Shown: piece by piece, positions 8,495 to 17,437 of the stretch | How positions within the stretch are numbered: position 1 is the first letter of the stretch | Layout: each line of letters opens with the position of its first letter | Assembly: GCF_000717875.1 (NCBI RefSeq) | Contig: NZ_JOCT01000007.1 | Coordinates: 62,001 to 126,000 of the forward strand | DNA from: Streptomyces sp. NRRL S-455 | GTDB lineage: Bacteria > Actinomycetota > Actinomycetes > Streptomycetales > Streptomycetaceae | Direction of reading: 5' to 3' | Length of the DNA: 64,000 bases | Notes under the pieces: model-generated | Told to the model about the DNA's origin: nothing | Databases searched by the model: none | Seen by the model: the letters and a program-made list of their open reading frames with translations, nothing else | Position numbers and translations under genes: made by a program

Positions 8495-9643
8495 GTGGAC
8501 TTCGGATGCACGCAAGAAGATCAGGACCTCCGGAACGAAGCCCGGGACTGGCTCGCCGCGCACGTCGAGGACGCGACGGACCGCCGCGCCTGGGAACGCA
8601 CCCTCGGAGCAGCGGGCTGGATAGGCCTCGGCTGGTCCGAGGCCGGGTACGGCAACCGCACCGCCACCCTCACCCAACAGGTCGCCTGGGCCGAGGAGTA
8701 CGCCCGGTCGGGCGCCCCGCCGCGCTCCGGCCACATCGGCGAGAACCTGCTCGCCCCCACCCTCATCGCCCACGGCACCGACGAACAGAAGGCGCGCTTC
8801 CTCCCCCCGATCGCCGCCGGCGAGGAACTCTGGTGCCAGGGCTACAGCGAACCCGGCGCGGGATCGGACCTGGCCGGTGTCCGTACCGCGGCCGTCCGCG
8901 AACCGGACGGTCGCGCGTACCGCGTCACCGGCCAGAAGGTCTGGACGTCACTCGCGCACGAGGCGGACTGGTGCTTCGTGCTGGCCAGAACCGAACCCGG
9001 CTCGGTGCGGCACCACGGACTGACCTTCCTCCTCGTCCCCATGGACCAGCCCGGGCGGATCGAGGTGCGCCCCATCCGGCAGATGACCGGGACCAGCGAC
9101 TTCAACGAGGTCTTCTTCGACGGCGCCCGCGCCGAGCACGTCGTCGGCGGTGAGGGCGACGGATGGCGCGTCGCCATGAGTCTGCTCGGCTTCGAGCGGG
9201 GCGTGTCCACGCTGGCCCAGCAGATCGGCTTCGCGCGGGAGCTCGAGACGGTGGTGCGCACAGCCGTGGAGACGGGGGCGGTACATGATCCCGTGGTACG
9301 GGAGCGACTCGTGCGGCAGTGGGCCGAACTGCGCACGATGCGCTGGAACGCCCTGCGGACGCTGGGAGGTTCGGGCGACCCGGGCGCCCCGAGTGTCGCG
9401 AAGCTGCTCTGGGCCGACTGGCACCAGCGGCTCGGGGAGCTGGCGGTGCTGGTGCGGGGCGCGGCGGCGAGCGCCGGCCCGGCGGACTGGTCGGCCTCGT
9501 CGCCGTACGAACTGGACGAGGCACAGCACCTGTTCCTCTTCTCCCGGGCCGACACCATCTACGGCGGTTCGGACCAGATCCAGCGCACGATCATCGCCGA
9601 GCGGGTGCTCGGTCTGCCCAGGGAGCCCAAGGGAGCCGTGTGA
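8495..9643 (+). CDS. Acyl-CoA dehydrogenase, full-length (alpha-like)
   Basis: A 382-residue FAD-dependent ACAD. It has the loop GYSEPGAGSDLAGVRTAA and a C-terminal YGGSDQIQRTIIAERVLGLP motif that contributes to the flavin and dimer contacts. The GTG at 8495 lies after GGCGGCGACC. It has no adjacent short ACAD, unlike the 2221/3361 pair; the unpaired beta-like ACAD at 27127 could be its partner. It overlaps the alcohol dehydrogenase start by one base (TGATG). Confidence 0.88.
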   Translation: MDFGCTQEDQDLRNEARDWLAAHVEDATDRRAWERTLGAAGWIGLGWSEAGYGNRTATLTQQVAWAEEYARSGAPPRSGHIGENLLAPTLIAHGTDEQKARFLPPIAAGEELWCQGYSEPGAGSDLAGVRTAAVREPDGRAYRVTGQKVWTSLAHEADWCFVLARTEPGSVRHHGLTFLLVPMDQPGRIEVRPIRQMTGTSDFNEVFFDGARAEHVVGGEGDGWRVAMSLLGFERGVSTLAQQIGFARELETVVRTAVETGAVHDPVVRERLVRQWAELRTMRWNALRTLGGSGDPGAPSVAKLLWADWHQRLGELAVLVRGAAASAGPADWSASSPYELDEAQHLFLFSRADTIYGGSDQIQRTIIAERVLGLPREPKGAV

Positions 9644-10692
9644 TGCGAGGCGTGATCTTCGACGGGAAGCAGGTCCGGGTCGTCACGGATCTGCGGGTGC
9701 GGGAGCCGGGGCCGGGTGAGGTGCGGGTCGCGATCCGGGCGGCCGGGCTGTGCCACAGCGATCTGTCGGTGGTGGACGGGACCATACCTTTCCCCGTTCC
9801 CGTGGTGCTGGGCCATGAGGGGGCGGGGGTCGTGGAGGCGGTGGGTGGTGGCGTCACCCATGTGGCGCCCGGTGACCATGTCGCGCTGTCCACCCTCGCG
9901 AACTGCGGTGCGTGCCCGGAGTGCGACCGGGGGCGGCCGACGATGTGCCGGCAGGCGATCGGCCGCCCGGGCCGGCCGTTCCGTCTCGACGGGCAGCCGG
10001 TCCACCAGTTCGCCGCCACCTCCGCCTTCGCGGAACAGACGGTCGTGAAGGCCGTCCAGGCGGTCCGGATCCCCGACGACGTTCCGCTGCCGTCCGCCGC
10101 GCTCATCGGGTGTGGCGTGTTGACGGGAGTGGGTGCCGTACTGAACCGGGCGCGGGTGGACCGGGGCGACAGCGTCCTGGTGATCGGGACGGGCGGCATC
10201 GGGCTGAACGTGCTGCAGGGGGCCCGGCTCGCGGGAGCCCTGCGGATCGTGGCCGTCGACGCCAACCCGGCGAAGGAGGAGGTGGCACGCCGGTTCGGCG
10301 CGACCGACTTCCTCACCTCGGCCGAGGGCGTGCGGGACATCCTCCCCACGGGCGCGGACCACGCCTTCGAGTGCGTCGGCCGGGTGGAGCTGATCCGCCT
10401 GGCGATCGACGCCCTGGACCGGCACGGCCAGGCGATCCTCCTCGGCGTGCCCCCGGCCACGGCCGAGGCGTCGTTCCGCGTCTCGTCGATGTACCTGGAC
10501 AAGTCCATCCTGGGCTGCCGCTACGGCTCCTCCCGCCCTCAGCGTGACATCGCCCTGTACGCCGACCTGTACCGCGGGGGCCGCCTGCTGCTCGACGAAC
10601 TGGTCACCAGGACCTATCCGGTCGAGGACTTCGAGAAGGCGGTGCGGGACGCGGAGGCGGGGCGGGTGGCGCGCGGCGTGCTGACGTTCTGA
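9643..10692 (+). CDS. Zinc-dependent alcohol dehydrogenase
   Basis: A 349-residue medium-chain alcohol dehydrogenase oxidising an alcohol to an aldehyde or ketone with a nicotinamide cofactor. Catalytic-zinc ligands are seen in GLCHSD (Cys near 37) and GHEGAG (His near 60). The four structural-zinc cysteines lie in CGACPECDRGRPTMC, and the Rossmann motif is VIGTGGIG. The overall form resembles the class III/NDMA-dependent branch found in actinobacterial catabolic clusters. It is translationally coupled to the upstream ACAD and ends the operon that starts at 7470. Confidence 0.87.
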   Translation: MRGVIFDGKQVRVVTDLRVREPGPGEVRVAIRAAGLCHSDLSVVDGTIPFPVPVVLGHEGAGVVEAVGGGVTHVAPGDHVALSTLANCGACPECDRGRPTMCRQAIGRPGRPFRLDGQPVHQFAATSAFAEQTVVKAVQAVRIPDDVPLPSAALIGCGVLTGVGAVLNRARVDRGDSVLVIGTGGIGLNVLQGARLAGALRIVAVDANPAKEEVARRFGATDFLTSAEGVRDILPTGADHAFECVGRVELIRLAIDALDRHGQAILLGVPPATAEASFRVSSMYLDKSILGCRYGSSRPQRDIALYADLYRGGRLLLDELVTRTYPVEDFEKAVRDAEAGRVARGVLTF

Positions 10693-10752
10693 GGGGTACC
10701 GGCTCAGGGGTACCGGCGCTCTGAGGGGTGTTCACGTTCTGAGGGTTGGGGC

Positions 10753-11778
10753 TCATGTGCCGAGAGCCGCTGCCCGGTCCCGTCCGGTCCGGAAGGTACG
10801 CCGGTAGGCGGTAGGAGTGACGCCGAGCGCGGCCTGGAGGTGCTGGCGCATCGACTGGGCCGTGCCGAAGCCGGCGTCGCAGGCCACCTGGTCGACGGAG
10901 CGGTCGGTGGTCTCCAGCAGGTGCCGGGCCCGTTCGACCCGCTGCTGGGTGAGCCACTGGCCGGGGCTGACGCCGGTCTCCTCGCGGAAGCGGCGGGTGA
11001 AGGTGCGGACCGACATGGCCTCCTGGGCGGCCATGTCGCGCAGCTGGATCGGCTCGTGGAGGCGGCCCAGGGCCCAGGCGCGGGCGGCGGTCGTGGACGC
11101 CTGCTGCGGATCGGGCACCGGCCGTGCGATGTACTGCGCCTGCCCGCCGTCGCGGTGCGGTGGTACGACCGTACGGCGGGCCACCTCGTTGGCGACGGCG
11201 GCGCCGTGGTCGCGGCGCACGATGTGCAGGCACAGGTCGATACCGGCCGCGACACCGGCGGACGTCAGCACGTCACCGTCGTCGATGAACAGCACGTCGG
11301 GATCGACCTCGATCCGCGGGAAGAGCCGCTGGAGGCGCTCGGCGTCGGCCCAGTGGGTGGTGGCCGGGCGGCCGTCGAGGAGGCCGGCGGCGGCGAGGAC
11401 GTAGACGCCGGTGCAGATGGAGGCGAGCCGGGTGCCGGGGCGGAGGTGGGTGAGGGCGGCGGCCAGCTCGTCGGTCAGCACACCCTCCTCGTAGACCTGG
11501 CCGAGCTCGTACGACGCCGGGACGATCACCGTGTCGGCGGTGGCCAGGGCCTGTGGGCCGTGCGCGACGTGGATGGTGAAGTCGGCGTCCGTCTCGACCG
11601 GCCCGGGCGGGCGGACCGAGCAGGTCACGACCTCGTACAGATGCCGTCCCCGGGCGTCCTTCGGGCGGCCGAAGATGCGGTGCGGGATGCCCAGTTCGAA
11701 GGGGAGCAGCCCGTCGAGGGCGAGGACCACGACGCGGTGGGGACGGAAGCCCGCCGATGGCGGGGACGCTGCTGCCAT
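10753..11778 (-). CDS. GlxA-type transcriptional regulator (DJ-1/PfpI plus AraC HTH)
   Basis: A 341-residue two-domain regulator. The N-terminal half is a DJ-1/PfpI-like sensor domain with the elbow motif LASICTGVYVLAAAGLLDG. The C-terminal half carries two AraC-type helix-turn-helices (SVRTFTRRFREETGVSPGQW and VACDAGFGTAQSMRQHLQAA). Such proteins act as ligand-responsive regulators of neighbouring transport or catabolic genes. The ATG at 11778 matches the usual start just before FRPHRVVVLALDG. It is divergent from the MFS transporter, which it may control. Confidence 0.86.
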   Translation of the reverse strand: MAAASPPSAGFRPHRVVVLALDGLLPFELGIPHRIFGRPKDARGRHLYEVVTCSVRPPGPVETDADFTIHVAHGPQALATADTVIVPASYELGQVYEEGVLTDELAAALTHLRPGTRLASICTGVYVLAAAGLLDGRPATTHWADAERLQRLFPRIEVDPDVLFIDDGDVLTSAGVAAGIDLCLHIVRRDHGAAVANEVARRTVVPPHRDGGQAQYIARPVPDPQQASTTAARAWALGRLHEPIQLRDMAAQEAMSVRTFTRRFREETGVSPGQWLTQQRVERARHLLETTDRSVDQVACDAGFGTAQSMRQHLQAALGVTPTAYRRTFRTGRDRAAALGT

Positions 11779-11849
11779 GGCCCGATCATAACGAATGCTG
11801 TCCTCCGGGCCACTCGATGAAGCCGGCCGGTGGCCCGAAGCTCTATGTC

Positions 11850-13175
11850 GTGACCCAGACAAGCGAAGCCGCCGTCGTACAGCAGCCGTCGAAGCCGGGC
11901 CGCAGGCGCGTGCACCGGGCGTGGTTCGTCGCCGCCGTCACCTTCGTCACGATCATCGGTGCCGCCGCCTTCCGTTCCGTGCCCGGGCTGCTCATCGACC
12001 CCCTCCATGACGAGTTCGACTGGTCGCGCGGCACGATCGGCGCCGCCGTCTCCGTCAACCTCGCGCTGTACGGTCTGACGGCTCCCTTCGCGGCGGCCCT
12101 GATGGACCGCTTCGGCATCCGCCGGGTGGTCGCGGTCGCGCTCACGGTGATCGCCCTCGGTTCGGGTCTGACCGTGTGGATGACGGCTGCCTGGCAGCTG
12201 ATGCTGTGCTGGGGGCTGCTGGTCGGCCTCGGCTCCGGCTCCATGGCGCTGGCCTTCGCGGCGACCGTCACCAACCGCTGGTTCACCGAGCGGCGCGGTC
12301 TGGTCAGCGGCATCCTGACTGCCGCGTCGGCCTCCGGCCAGCTGATCTTCCTGCCGTTGCTGTCCTGGATCGTCGACCGGTACGACTGGCGCCCGGCGGC
12401 CGTGACGGTCGCGCTCGCGGCCCTCGCGGTCGTGCCGTTCGTCTGGCTGCTGCTGCGCGACCACCCGGCCGACGTCGGCCAGAAGCCGTACGGCGCGAAG
12501 GACTTCGTGCCCAAGCCCGCGCCCGTCCCCGGAGCCGCCCGCAGGACCCTGTCCGTCCTGTTCTCGGCCGCCCGCACCGGCCCGTTCTGGCTGCTCGCCG
12601 GCACGTTCGCGATCTGCGGTGCCTCCACCAACGGCCTGATCCAGACCCACTTCGTGCCCGCCGCCCACGACCACGACATGCCCATCACGGCAGCCGCCTC
12701 GCTCCTCGCGGTCATCGGCGTCTTCGACGTCGTCGGCACGATCGCCTCAGGCTGGTTCACCGACCGCTTCGACGCGCGCCGGCTGCTCGCGGTGTACTAC
12801 GCGCTGCGGGGCGTGTCGCTGCTGTTCCTCCCCTTCCTGCTGGCCCCCGCCGTCCACCCCCCGATGATCTTCTTCATCGTCTTCTACGGCCTCGACTGGG
12901 TCGCCACCGTCCCGCCCACCCTCGCCCTGTGCCGCGAGCAGTACGGCGAGGACAGCGCGATCGTCTTCGGCTGGGTCCTCGCCTCCCACCAGGTGGGCGC
13001 CGCCCTCGTCGCCTTCCTCGGCGGCGTCGCCCGCGACGCGTTCGGCTCCTACGACGTGATGTGGTACGCCTCGGGGGCGCTGTGCGCTGCGGCGGCGTTG
13101 ATGGCGCTGGTCATCCGGCGGCGGCCGGTGGCCGGGCAGGCGGTTCTCCCGGGTCGGTCGTCAGCAGACGGTTGA
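11850..13175 (+). CDS. MFS transporter, 12 transmembrane segments
   Basis: An inner-membrane major-facilitator protein of about 441 residues, with two six-helix halves. The loop-2/3 signature is DRFGIRRVV and the second-half counterpart is DRFDARRLL. A charged cytoplasmic N-terminus (KPGRRRVHRAW) leads into the first helix. Two starts are possible: GTG at 11850 (used here, giving MTQTSEAAV) or ATG at 11817. Neither has a clear ribosome site. The substrate is unknown; uptake of the regulon substrate or a related organic acid is plausible. Its 3' end overlaps the convergent monooxygenase gene by 65 bases. Confidence 0.83.
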   Translation: MTQTSEAAVVQQPSKPGRRRVHRAWFVAAVTFVTIIGAAAFRSVPGLLIDPLHDEFDWSRGTIGAAVSVNLALYGLTAPFAAALMDRFGIRRVVAVALTVIALGSGLTVWMTAAWQLMLCWGLLVGLGSGSMALAFAATVTNRWFTERRGLVSGILTAASASGQLIFLPLLSWIVDRYDWRPAAVTVALAALAVVPFVWLLLRDHPADVGQKPYGAKDFVPKPAPVPGAARRTLSVLFSAARTGPFWLLAGTFAICGASTNGLIQTHFVPAAHDHDMPITAAASLLAVIGVFDVVGTIASGWFTDRFDARRLLAVYYALRGVSLLFLPFLLAPAVHPPMIFFIVFYGLDWVATVPPTLALCREQYGEDSAIVFGWVLASHQVGAALVAFLGGVARDAFGSYDVMWYASGALCAAAALMALVIRRRPVAGQAVLPGRSSADG

Positions 13176-13545
13176 ATCCGGTGAGTCGGGGTGAGACGGC
13201 GAAGGGGAAGGACTCACTGTCGGGCGTCTTGAGGGCCGCCACGATGTCGTCGTCCGGCTCACCGAACACCTCGAAGTGCTGAACGGTGCAGTGCTTCATC
13301 ACCTCGCGGATGTACGGGTCCGAGAGCTTCCAGTGGGTGCGGATGGCGTCGGAGTCGCGGTAGAGCTGGAAGCTGTGGGCCAGCATCCGTTCCTCGTCGA
13401 TGAAGACCTCCACCATGAGCTGGGGTCCGTGCGCTCGAGCGAAGTCGACCGCCCGCGTGATCGCCTGCCGGAAGTCGTCGAGGTGGCCGTCGGTCACGCG
13501 CATGGTGTTGCGGAAGAGGATGGTGCCGCTCTCTGTGATCTCCAT
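13111..13545 (-). CDS. Antibiotic-biosynthesis-monooxygenase-like (ABM) small protein
   Basis: A 144-residue protein with an ABM/quinol-monooxygenase-like ferredoxin fold: ILFRNTMRVTDGHLDDFRQA, MVEVFIDEERM, then HSFQLYRDSDAI and a helix HWKLSDPYIREVM. It probably acts on quinones or redox-active small molecules. The ATG at 13545 is chosen because a MerR/SoxR-like promoter ends directly upstream, leaving a very short leader. The C-terminal tail overlaps the end of the MFS gene. The SoxR-like box suggests induction by redox-cycling compounds. Confidence 0.75.
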   Translation of the reverse strand: MEITESGTILFRNTMRVTDGHLDDFRQAITRAVDFARAHGPQLMVEVFIDEERMLAHSFQLYRDSDAIRTHWKLSDPYIREVMKHCTVQHFEVFGEPDDDIVAALKTPDSESFPFAVSPRLTGFNRLLTTDPGEPPARPPAAAG

Positions 13546-13558
13546 GCGACGAGTGTCC

Positions 13559-13580
13559 GACCTCAAGCAAGGTTGAGGTC
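13559..13580 (-). promoter_or_regulatory. SoxR-like (MerR-family) operator/promoter
   Basis: A perfect inverted repeat GACCTCAA-N6-TTGAGGTC, containing CCTCAAG-N4-GTTGAGG, close to the known SoxR box CCTCAAG-N4-CTTGAGG. On the leftward strand it lies within the spacer of a promoter that can be read as TTGACC-N19-GACACT. A 19-bp spacer is typical of MerR-family-activated promoters. It ends 13 bp from the ATG of the small monooxygenase gene. Confidence 0.7.
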
Positions 13581-13656
13581 AAGGGTCTGGGGTGGCGGGG
13601 ATCGGCCCCGGTTGGGCGTCCAGGGGCTTCAGTTCCGGGTTCAGCGGCATGCTCCG

Positions 13657-14274
13657 CTACGGGTGCCTCAGCCTGGTGAAGCGGCCTCGGTGGAAGAGCA
13701 GCGGGCCGTCCGGGTCGTCGTCGGCGGCCGTGCCGAGGGCGTTCACCCGGCCCACCACGATGAGGTGGTCGCCGCCGGGGTGGACGGCCTGGATCGCGCA
13801 GTCGATCCAGGCGACCGCGCCGGACAGGCGGGGTGAGCCGGAGACCGGTGCCGGGTCGTAGGGCACGCCCGCGAACTTGTCCGCGCCGCTGACCGCGAAG
13901 GCCCGGCACAGCTCGTCCTGGCCGGCTCCGAGGACGTTCACGCAGAACATGCCCGCGCGGGCGATGCGTGGCCATGTCGTCGACGTACGGCCGACCATGA
14001 AGGCGACGAGGGGCGGGTCCAGGGAGAGGGACGTGAAGGACTGGCAGGCGAAACCGGCGGGGGAGTCGGTGGCGGTGGCGGGAGGTGCCGTGATGACGGC
14101 AACGCCCGTCGGGAAGTGCCCCAGGACGCGGCGGAACTCGCGCGGGTCGACCGGTGCGCGCTCGTCCTCGGTGACGCACCGCAAGTCGGGCCGTGGCAGC
14201 GCCTCGACGGGCGCCGGTGCGCGGACCGACCGGAGGTAGCGGACGGCGGCCTCCGCCATCCCTGCTTGTCCCAT
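13657..14274 (-). CDS. Flavin reductase family protein (PF01613)
   Basis: A flavin-binding split-barrel reductase of about 205 residues. It has VLGHFPTGVAVITA, GFACQSFTSLSLDPPLVAFMV and ARAGMFCVNVL, the classic order for NAD(P)H:FMN/FAD reductases that feed two-component monooxygenases. A partner could be one of the luciferase-like enzymes here. An upstream GTG at 14283 in the same frame would place the start 8 bases from an operator; the ATG at 14274 is used here. The gene is separate from the crotonase operon and has its own operator. Confidence 0.84.
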   Translation of the reverse strand: MGQAGMAEAAVRYLRSVRAPAPVEALPRPDLRCVTEDERAPVDPREFRRVLGHFPTGVAVITAPPATATDSPAGFACQSFTSLSLDPPLVAFMVGRTSTTWPRIARAGMFCVNVLGAGQDELCRAFAVSGADKFAGVPYDPAPVSGSPRLSGAVAWIDCAIQAVHPGGDHLIVVGRVNALGTAADDDPDGPLLFHRGRFTRLRHP

Positions 14275-14290
14275 CACGCCCACGATTGAA

Positions 14291-14307
14291 ACTGACGGAT
14301 CGTCAAA
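14291..14307. promoter_or_regulatory. 17-bp regulon operator, copy 5
   Basis: ACTGACG-GAT-CGTCAAA has two mismatches to the consensus arms. It lies between the crotonase stop and the flavin reductase start, so it serves the flavin reductase alone. Confidence 0.7.
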
Positions 14308-14316
14308 TAGGAAGGG

Positions 14317-15108
14317 TCAACGGCCTCTGAACTCCGCGTCCCGCCGCTCCACGAAGCTCCGTACGCCCTCCCGCGCGTCCGCCGTCGTCATGTTGATCTC
14401 CTGCGCGGCGGCCTCCGCCGCGAAGGCGGTGGCGCGGTCGGCGTCGAGGGAGGTGTTGACGAGCTGCTTGGTCAGGGCGAGGGCGCGGGTCGGGCCGGCG
14501 CCGAGGCGTTCGGCCCACGCGCGGGCCGTCTTGTCCAGGTCGCCGTCGGGGACGACCCGGTTGACCAGGCCGAGGCGCTCGGCGTCCGTCGCCGTGAGCG
14601 CGTCGCCGAAGAACATCAGCTCCTTGGCCCGCTGCGGGCCGATGAGGCGGGGCAGCAGGTAGGCACCGCCGCCGTCCGGCACCAGACCGCGCCGTACGAA
14701 CACCTCGATGAAGCGGGCCGATTCGGCCGCCAGTACGAGGTCACAGGCGAGCGCGAGATGCGCGCCGAGGCCGGCCGCCGTGCCGTTCACCGCCGCGATC
14801 ACCGGCTTCTCGCAGTCGAGGACGGCGGCGATCAGGCGCTGGGCGCCGGTGCGGAGGGTGCGTGCCACGTCCCCGGCGACACGTGCGCCGGGCGTGCCGG
14901 TGCCGCGCAGATCGGCACCGGCGCAGAAACCCCGGCCCGTCCCCGTGATCACGACAGCCCGTACCTCCGCCGACGCGGACGCCTGAGACAGCAGCCGGAT
15001 GATCTCGTCCCGCAGGCCGGGGGTGAGGGCGTTGAGGCTCTCGGGCCGGTTGAGGGTGAGGAACAGGACGTGGCCGCCGGTCGTGTGCAGCACTCCGTTC
15101 TCCGTCAT
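14317..15108 (-). CDS. Enoyl-CoA hydratase/isomerase (PaaG-like crotonase)
   Basis: A 263-residue crotonase. The oxyanion-hole motifs are GRGFCAGADLRG and NGTAAGLGAHLALACD. The second acidic region reads GLVPDGGGAYLLPRL. The first catalytic Glu of true hydratases is absent (the segment reads GAHLAL) and an Asp occupies the second site. That pattern is typical of PaaG-like isomerases rather than simple hydratases. The ATG at 15108 overlaps the stop of the upstream ADP-forming ligase (TGATG), so the two are co-translated. It probably works on a CoA thioester made by that ligase. Confidence 0.85.
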   Translation of the reverse strand: MTENGVLHTTGGHVLFLTLNRPESLNALTPGLRDEIIRLLSQASASAEVRAVVITGTGRGFCAGADLRGTGTPGARVAGDVARTLRTGAQRLIAAVLDCEKPVIAAVNGTAAGLGAHLALACDLVLAAESARFIEVFVRRGLVPDGGGAYLLPRLIGPQRAKELMFFGDALTATDAERLGLVNRVVPDGDLDKTARAWAERLGAGPTRALALTKQLVNTSLDADRATAFAAEAAAQEINMTTADAREGVRSFVERRDAEFRGR

Positions 15109-17333
15109 CAGCGGCACACCGCCAGCGCGTCCAGGGCCACCGCGCCCTGCCCCCGGGGCAGCACCATCAGCGGATTGATGTCGAGCTCCGCGAGCCGGTC
15201 CCCGAGTTCCAGCGCCATGCGCTGCACGCGCAGCACGACCTCGACCAGGGCGTCCAGGTCGGCCGGCGGGCGGCCCCGGACCCCGTCGAGCAGGGCCCGC
15301 CCGCGCAGCCCGGCGAGCATCTCCCGTGCCTGCTCCTCGCCGAAGGGCGGTACTCCGACGGCGGTGTCGCGCAGAACCTCGACGAGTACGCCGCCCAGGC
15401 CGACCGTCACCGTCGGTCCGAACAGGTCGTCGTGGGTGACGCCGACGACCATCTCGACGCCCTGCTCGACCATCTGGCAGACCAGTACGCCGTCCAGGGA
15501 GACGCCCTCGTAGCGTGCGATGTCGGTCAGCTCGCGATAGGCGTCGCGGACCTGGCTGGCCGAGGTCAGGCCGACCTTCACCAGGCCCAGTTCGGTCTTG
15601 TGCGCGATGCGGGCGCCCGAAGCCTTCATGACCACCGGGTAGCCCACGAGCCCGGCGGCTCGTACGGCCGCCGCCGCGCTGGTCACCAACTGCTCGCGCG
15701 GCACCCGGATGCCGTACGCCCGCAGCAGTTGCTTCCCGGCGTGCTCGCTCAGCTGCTCACCGGGCCGCATCAGGGCCTGTGCCTTGCGGTAGGACGGCGA
15801 CGGGGTCCGCGGGGCATCGTCGAAGGGGGAGCGGTAGGCGGTCGTGAAGCGGTGGTGGGCGAGGTAGGCGCGGACGGCGGTGAGGCAGTTGCCGACGGTG
15901 CGGAAGGTGGCCACGCGGGACGAGCCGAGCAGCACCTCGCGGTACGCCGGCTCGGTGCCGACCGGCGACCCCCACACCACGCACACCAGTTTGTCCGTCT
16001 CCTCGGCGGCGTCCACCAGGTCGCGCACGAGCCGGTCGCTGAGCGGGGGGAACGGCCCGGTGACCGGGCAGATCAGCACACCCACCTCGGGGTCGGCGAG
16101 GATCGCGTCGATGATCTTCCGGCCGCGGTGGTCGCCGACCGGGTGCCCGCCGTTGTCGACGGGGTTGGCGACGTTCAGGTACTCGGGTATCCACTGGTGC
16201 AGCTCGGCCTGCTTGGCCTCGGACAGGACCGGCAGCCCCAGGCCCGCCTCGGCCGCCAGGTCGGCGACATGGGCGCCCGTGCCGCCCGAGATCGAGTAGA
16301 CGACGACGCCCTCCGCACGGGGAGGCCGGGCGCGGGCCAACAGGGCTGCGGTGTCCTGCAGTTCGTCGAGGCCGTCCACCCGGATCACGCCGTACTGGCG
16401 CATCGCCGCGTCGATCACGTCGTCCGCGCCGGTCAGCTTGCCGGTGTGGGAGGCGGCCGTGCGGGCGCCGGTCTCGGTACGGCCCACCTTGACCGCGACG
16501 ACCGGCACGCCGCGCCGGGCGGCCCGGTCGGCGGCGAGCAGGAAGGAGCGGCCGTCCTTCAGCCCTTCCACGTAGCAGGCGATGGCGCCGACCTCGGGCT
16601 GCTCGGCGAAGTAGGAGAGGAAGTCGGCGGTCTCCAGGTCGGCCTCGTTGCCGGTCGGGGCCCAGTGGGAGAGCCGGATGCCGAGTTCCTGGAGGGCGAA
16701 GACGGGGCGGCCCTGGTGACCGGACTGGGTGATGAGCGCGATCGCCGGGCCGTCGAGGTCGTCGCGGAACCGCTCGAAGGCGTTGAGGTTGGTGTTGGGC
16801 CCCAGCAGCCGTAACCCGGACCGCTCGACGACGCCGGCCAGCCGCCGCTGGGCGGCCGCGCCGGCCTCGCCGGTCTCCGCGAAACCGGAGGCGAAGACGA
16901 CCGCGAACCGCGCCTTGGCCTCCGCCAGTTCCTCGACCACGGGGAGCGGGTCACCGACCAGCACCACGGCCAGGTCGACCTGCTCGGGCAGGTCGCTGAC
17001 GGAAGGGGAGCAGGGGATGCCGAAGACCGACGGCCGGTTCGGATGCACCGGATACAGCCGGGCGCCGACCCGCTCGGCCCAGTCGGCCAGTTGCCGGGTG
17101 ATGCCGGTGTTCGGGCGCCCCTCGGCGTCCGAGGCGCCGATCACGGCGACGGACCGGGGGCGGAAGAAGCGGTCCAGGTCGGGTACGTCGGCGTGCAGCG
17201 GGCGTCCGCTGACGTCGAGGGCCGCCGGCTCGTCGGGGCGGCCGTGGGCCATGAGTCTGGGCTGCTCCCCGCACGCAAGGACGCGTGCCCGGCTGGAGTC
17301 GGTGGTGAGGGCGCCGTGGGTTGATCCGAGCAT
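15108..17333 (-). CDS. Acetate--CoA ligase (ADP-forming) family protein, fused alpha-beta
   Basis: A 741-residue single-chain acyl-CoA synthetase (NDP-forming). Domains in order: CoA-binding Rossmann fold (FFRPRSVAVIGAS near residue 40), succinyl-CoA-ligase-like domains with the phospho-His loop AASHTGKLTGADD, then a C-terminal ATP-grasp domain (GYPVVMKASGARIAHKTELG through DINPLMVLP). It makes or splits an acyl-CoA with ATP/ADP. The ATG at 17333 follows an AGGAG-containing ribosome site. Two operators lie 42-82 bp upstream. It forms an operon with the PaaG-like crotonase. Confidence 0.87.
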   Translation of the reverse strand: MLGSTHGALTTDSSRARVLACGEQPRLMAHGRPDEPAALDVSGRPLHADVPDLDRFFRPRSVAVIGASDAEGRPNTGITRQLADWAERVGARLYPVHPNRPSVFGIPCSPSVSDLPEQVDLAVVLVGDPLPVVEELAEAKARFAVVFASGFAETGEAGAAAQRRLAGVVERSGLRLLGPNTNLNAFERFRDDLDGPAIALITQSGHQGRPVFALQELGIRLSHWAPTGNEADLETADFLSYFAEQPEVGAIACYVEGLKDGRSFLLAADRAARRGVPVVAVKVGRTETGARTAASHTGKLTGADDVIDAAMRQYGVIRVDGLDELQDTAALLARARPPRAEGVVVYSISGGTGAHVADLAAEAGLGLPVLSEAKQAELHQWIPEYLNVANPVDNGGHPVGDHRGRKIIDAILADPEVGVLICPVTGPFPPLSDRLVRDLVDAAEETDKLVCVVWGSPVGTEPAYREVLLGSSRVATFRTVGNCLTAVRAYLAHHRFTTAYRSPFDDAPRTPSPSYRKAQALMRPGEQLSEHAGKQLLRAYGIRVPREQLVTSAAAAVRAAGLVGYPVVMKASGARIAHKTELGLVKVGLTSASQVRDAYRELTDIARYEGVSLDGVLVCQMVEQGVEMVVGVTHDDLFGPTVTVGLGGVLVEVLRDTAVGVPPFGEEQAREMLAGLRGRALLDGVRGRPPADLDALVEVVLRVQRMALELGDRLAELDINPLMVLPRGQGAVALDALAVCR

Positions 17334-17374
17334 CGATCCGCCCCGCTCCTGTGTCTGACTGCACCGGTCAGTGA

Positions 17375-17391
17375 GGTGACGCAGTATCAGA
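17375..17391. promoter_or_regulatory. 17-bp regulon operator, copy 6
   Basis: GGTGACG-CAG-TATCAGA is more degenerate, with three arm mismatches, but has the right spacing. It is 24 bp from copy 7, upstream of the ADP-forming ligase. Confidence 0.55.
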
Positions 17392-17398
17392 TTACAGA

Positions 17399-17415
17399 AC
17401 TGACGGTACGTCAGG
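17399..17415. promoter_or_regulatory. 17-bp regulon operator, copy 7
   Basis: ACTGACG-GTA-CGTCAGG has two mismatches. It lies between the ligase start (leftward) and a truncated rightward reading frame at 17438, so it may once have served a divergent promoter. Confidence 0.7.
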
Positions 17416-17437
17416 AACTGGGTGCACGGGAGGATGC

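Noticed and set aside
17354..17372. TCTGAC-N7-GTCAGT dyad next to operators 6 and 7
   Set aside because: The half-sites are right but the spacer is 2 bp longer than in all other copies, so it was not counted as a regulon site.
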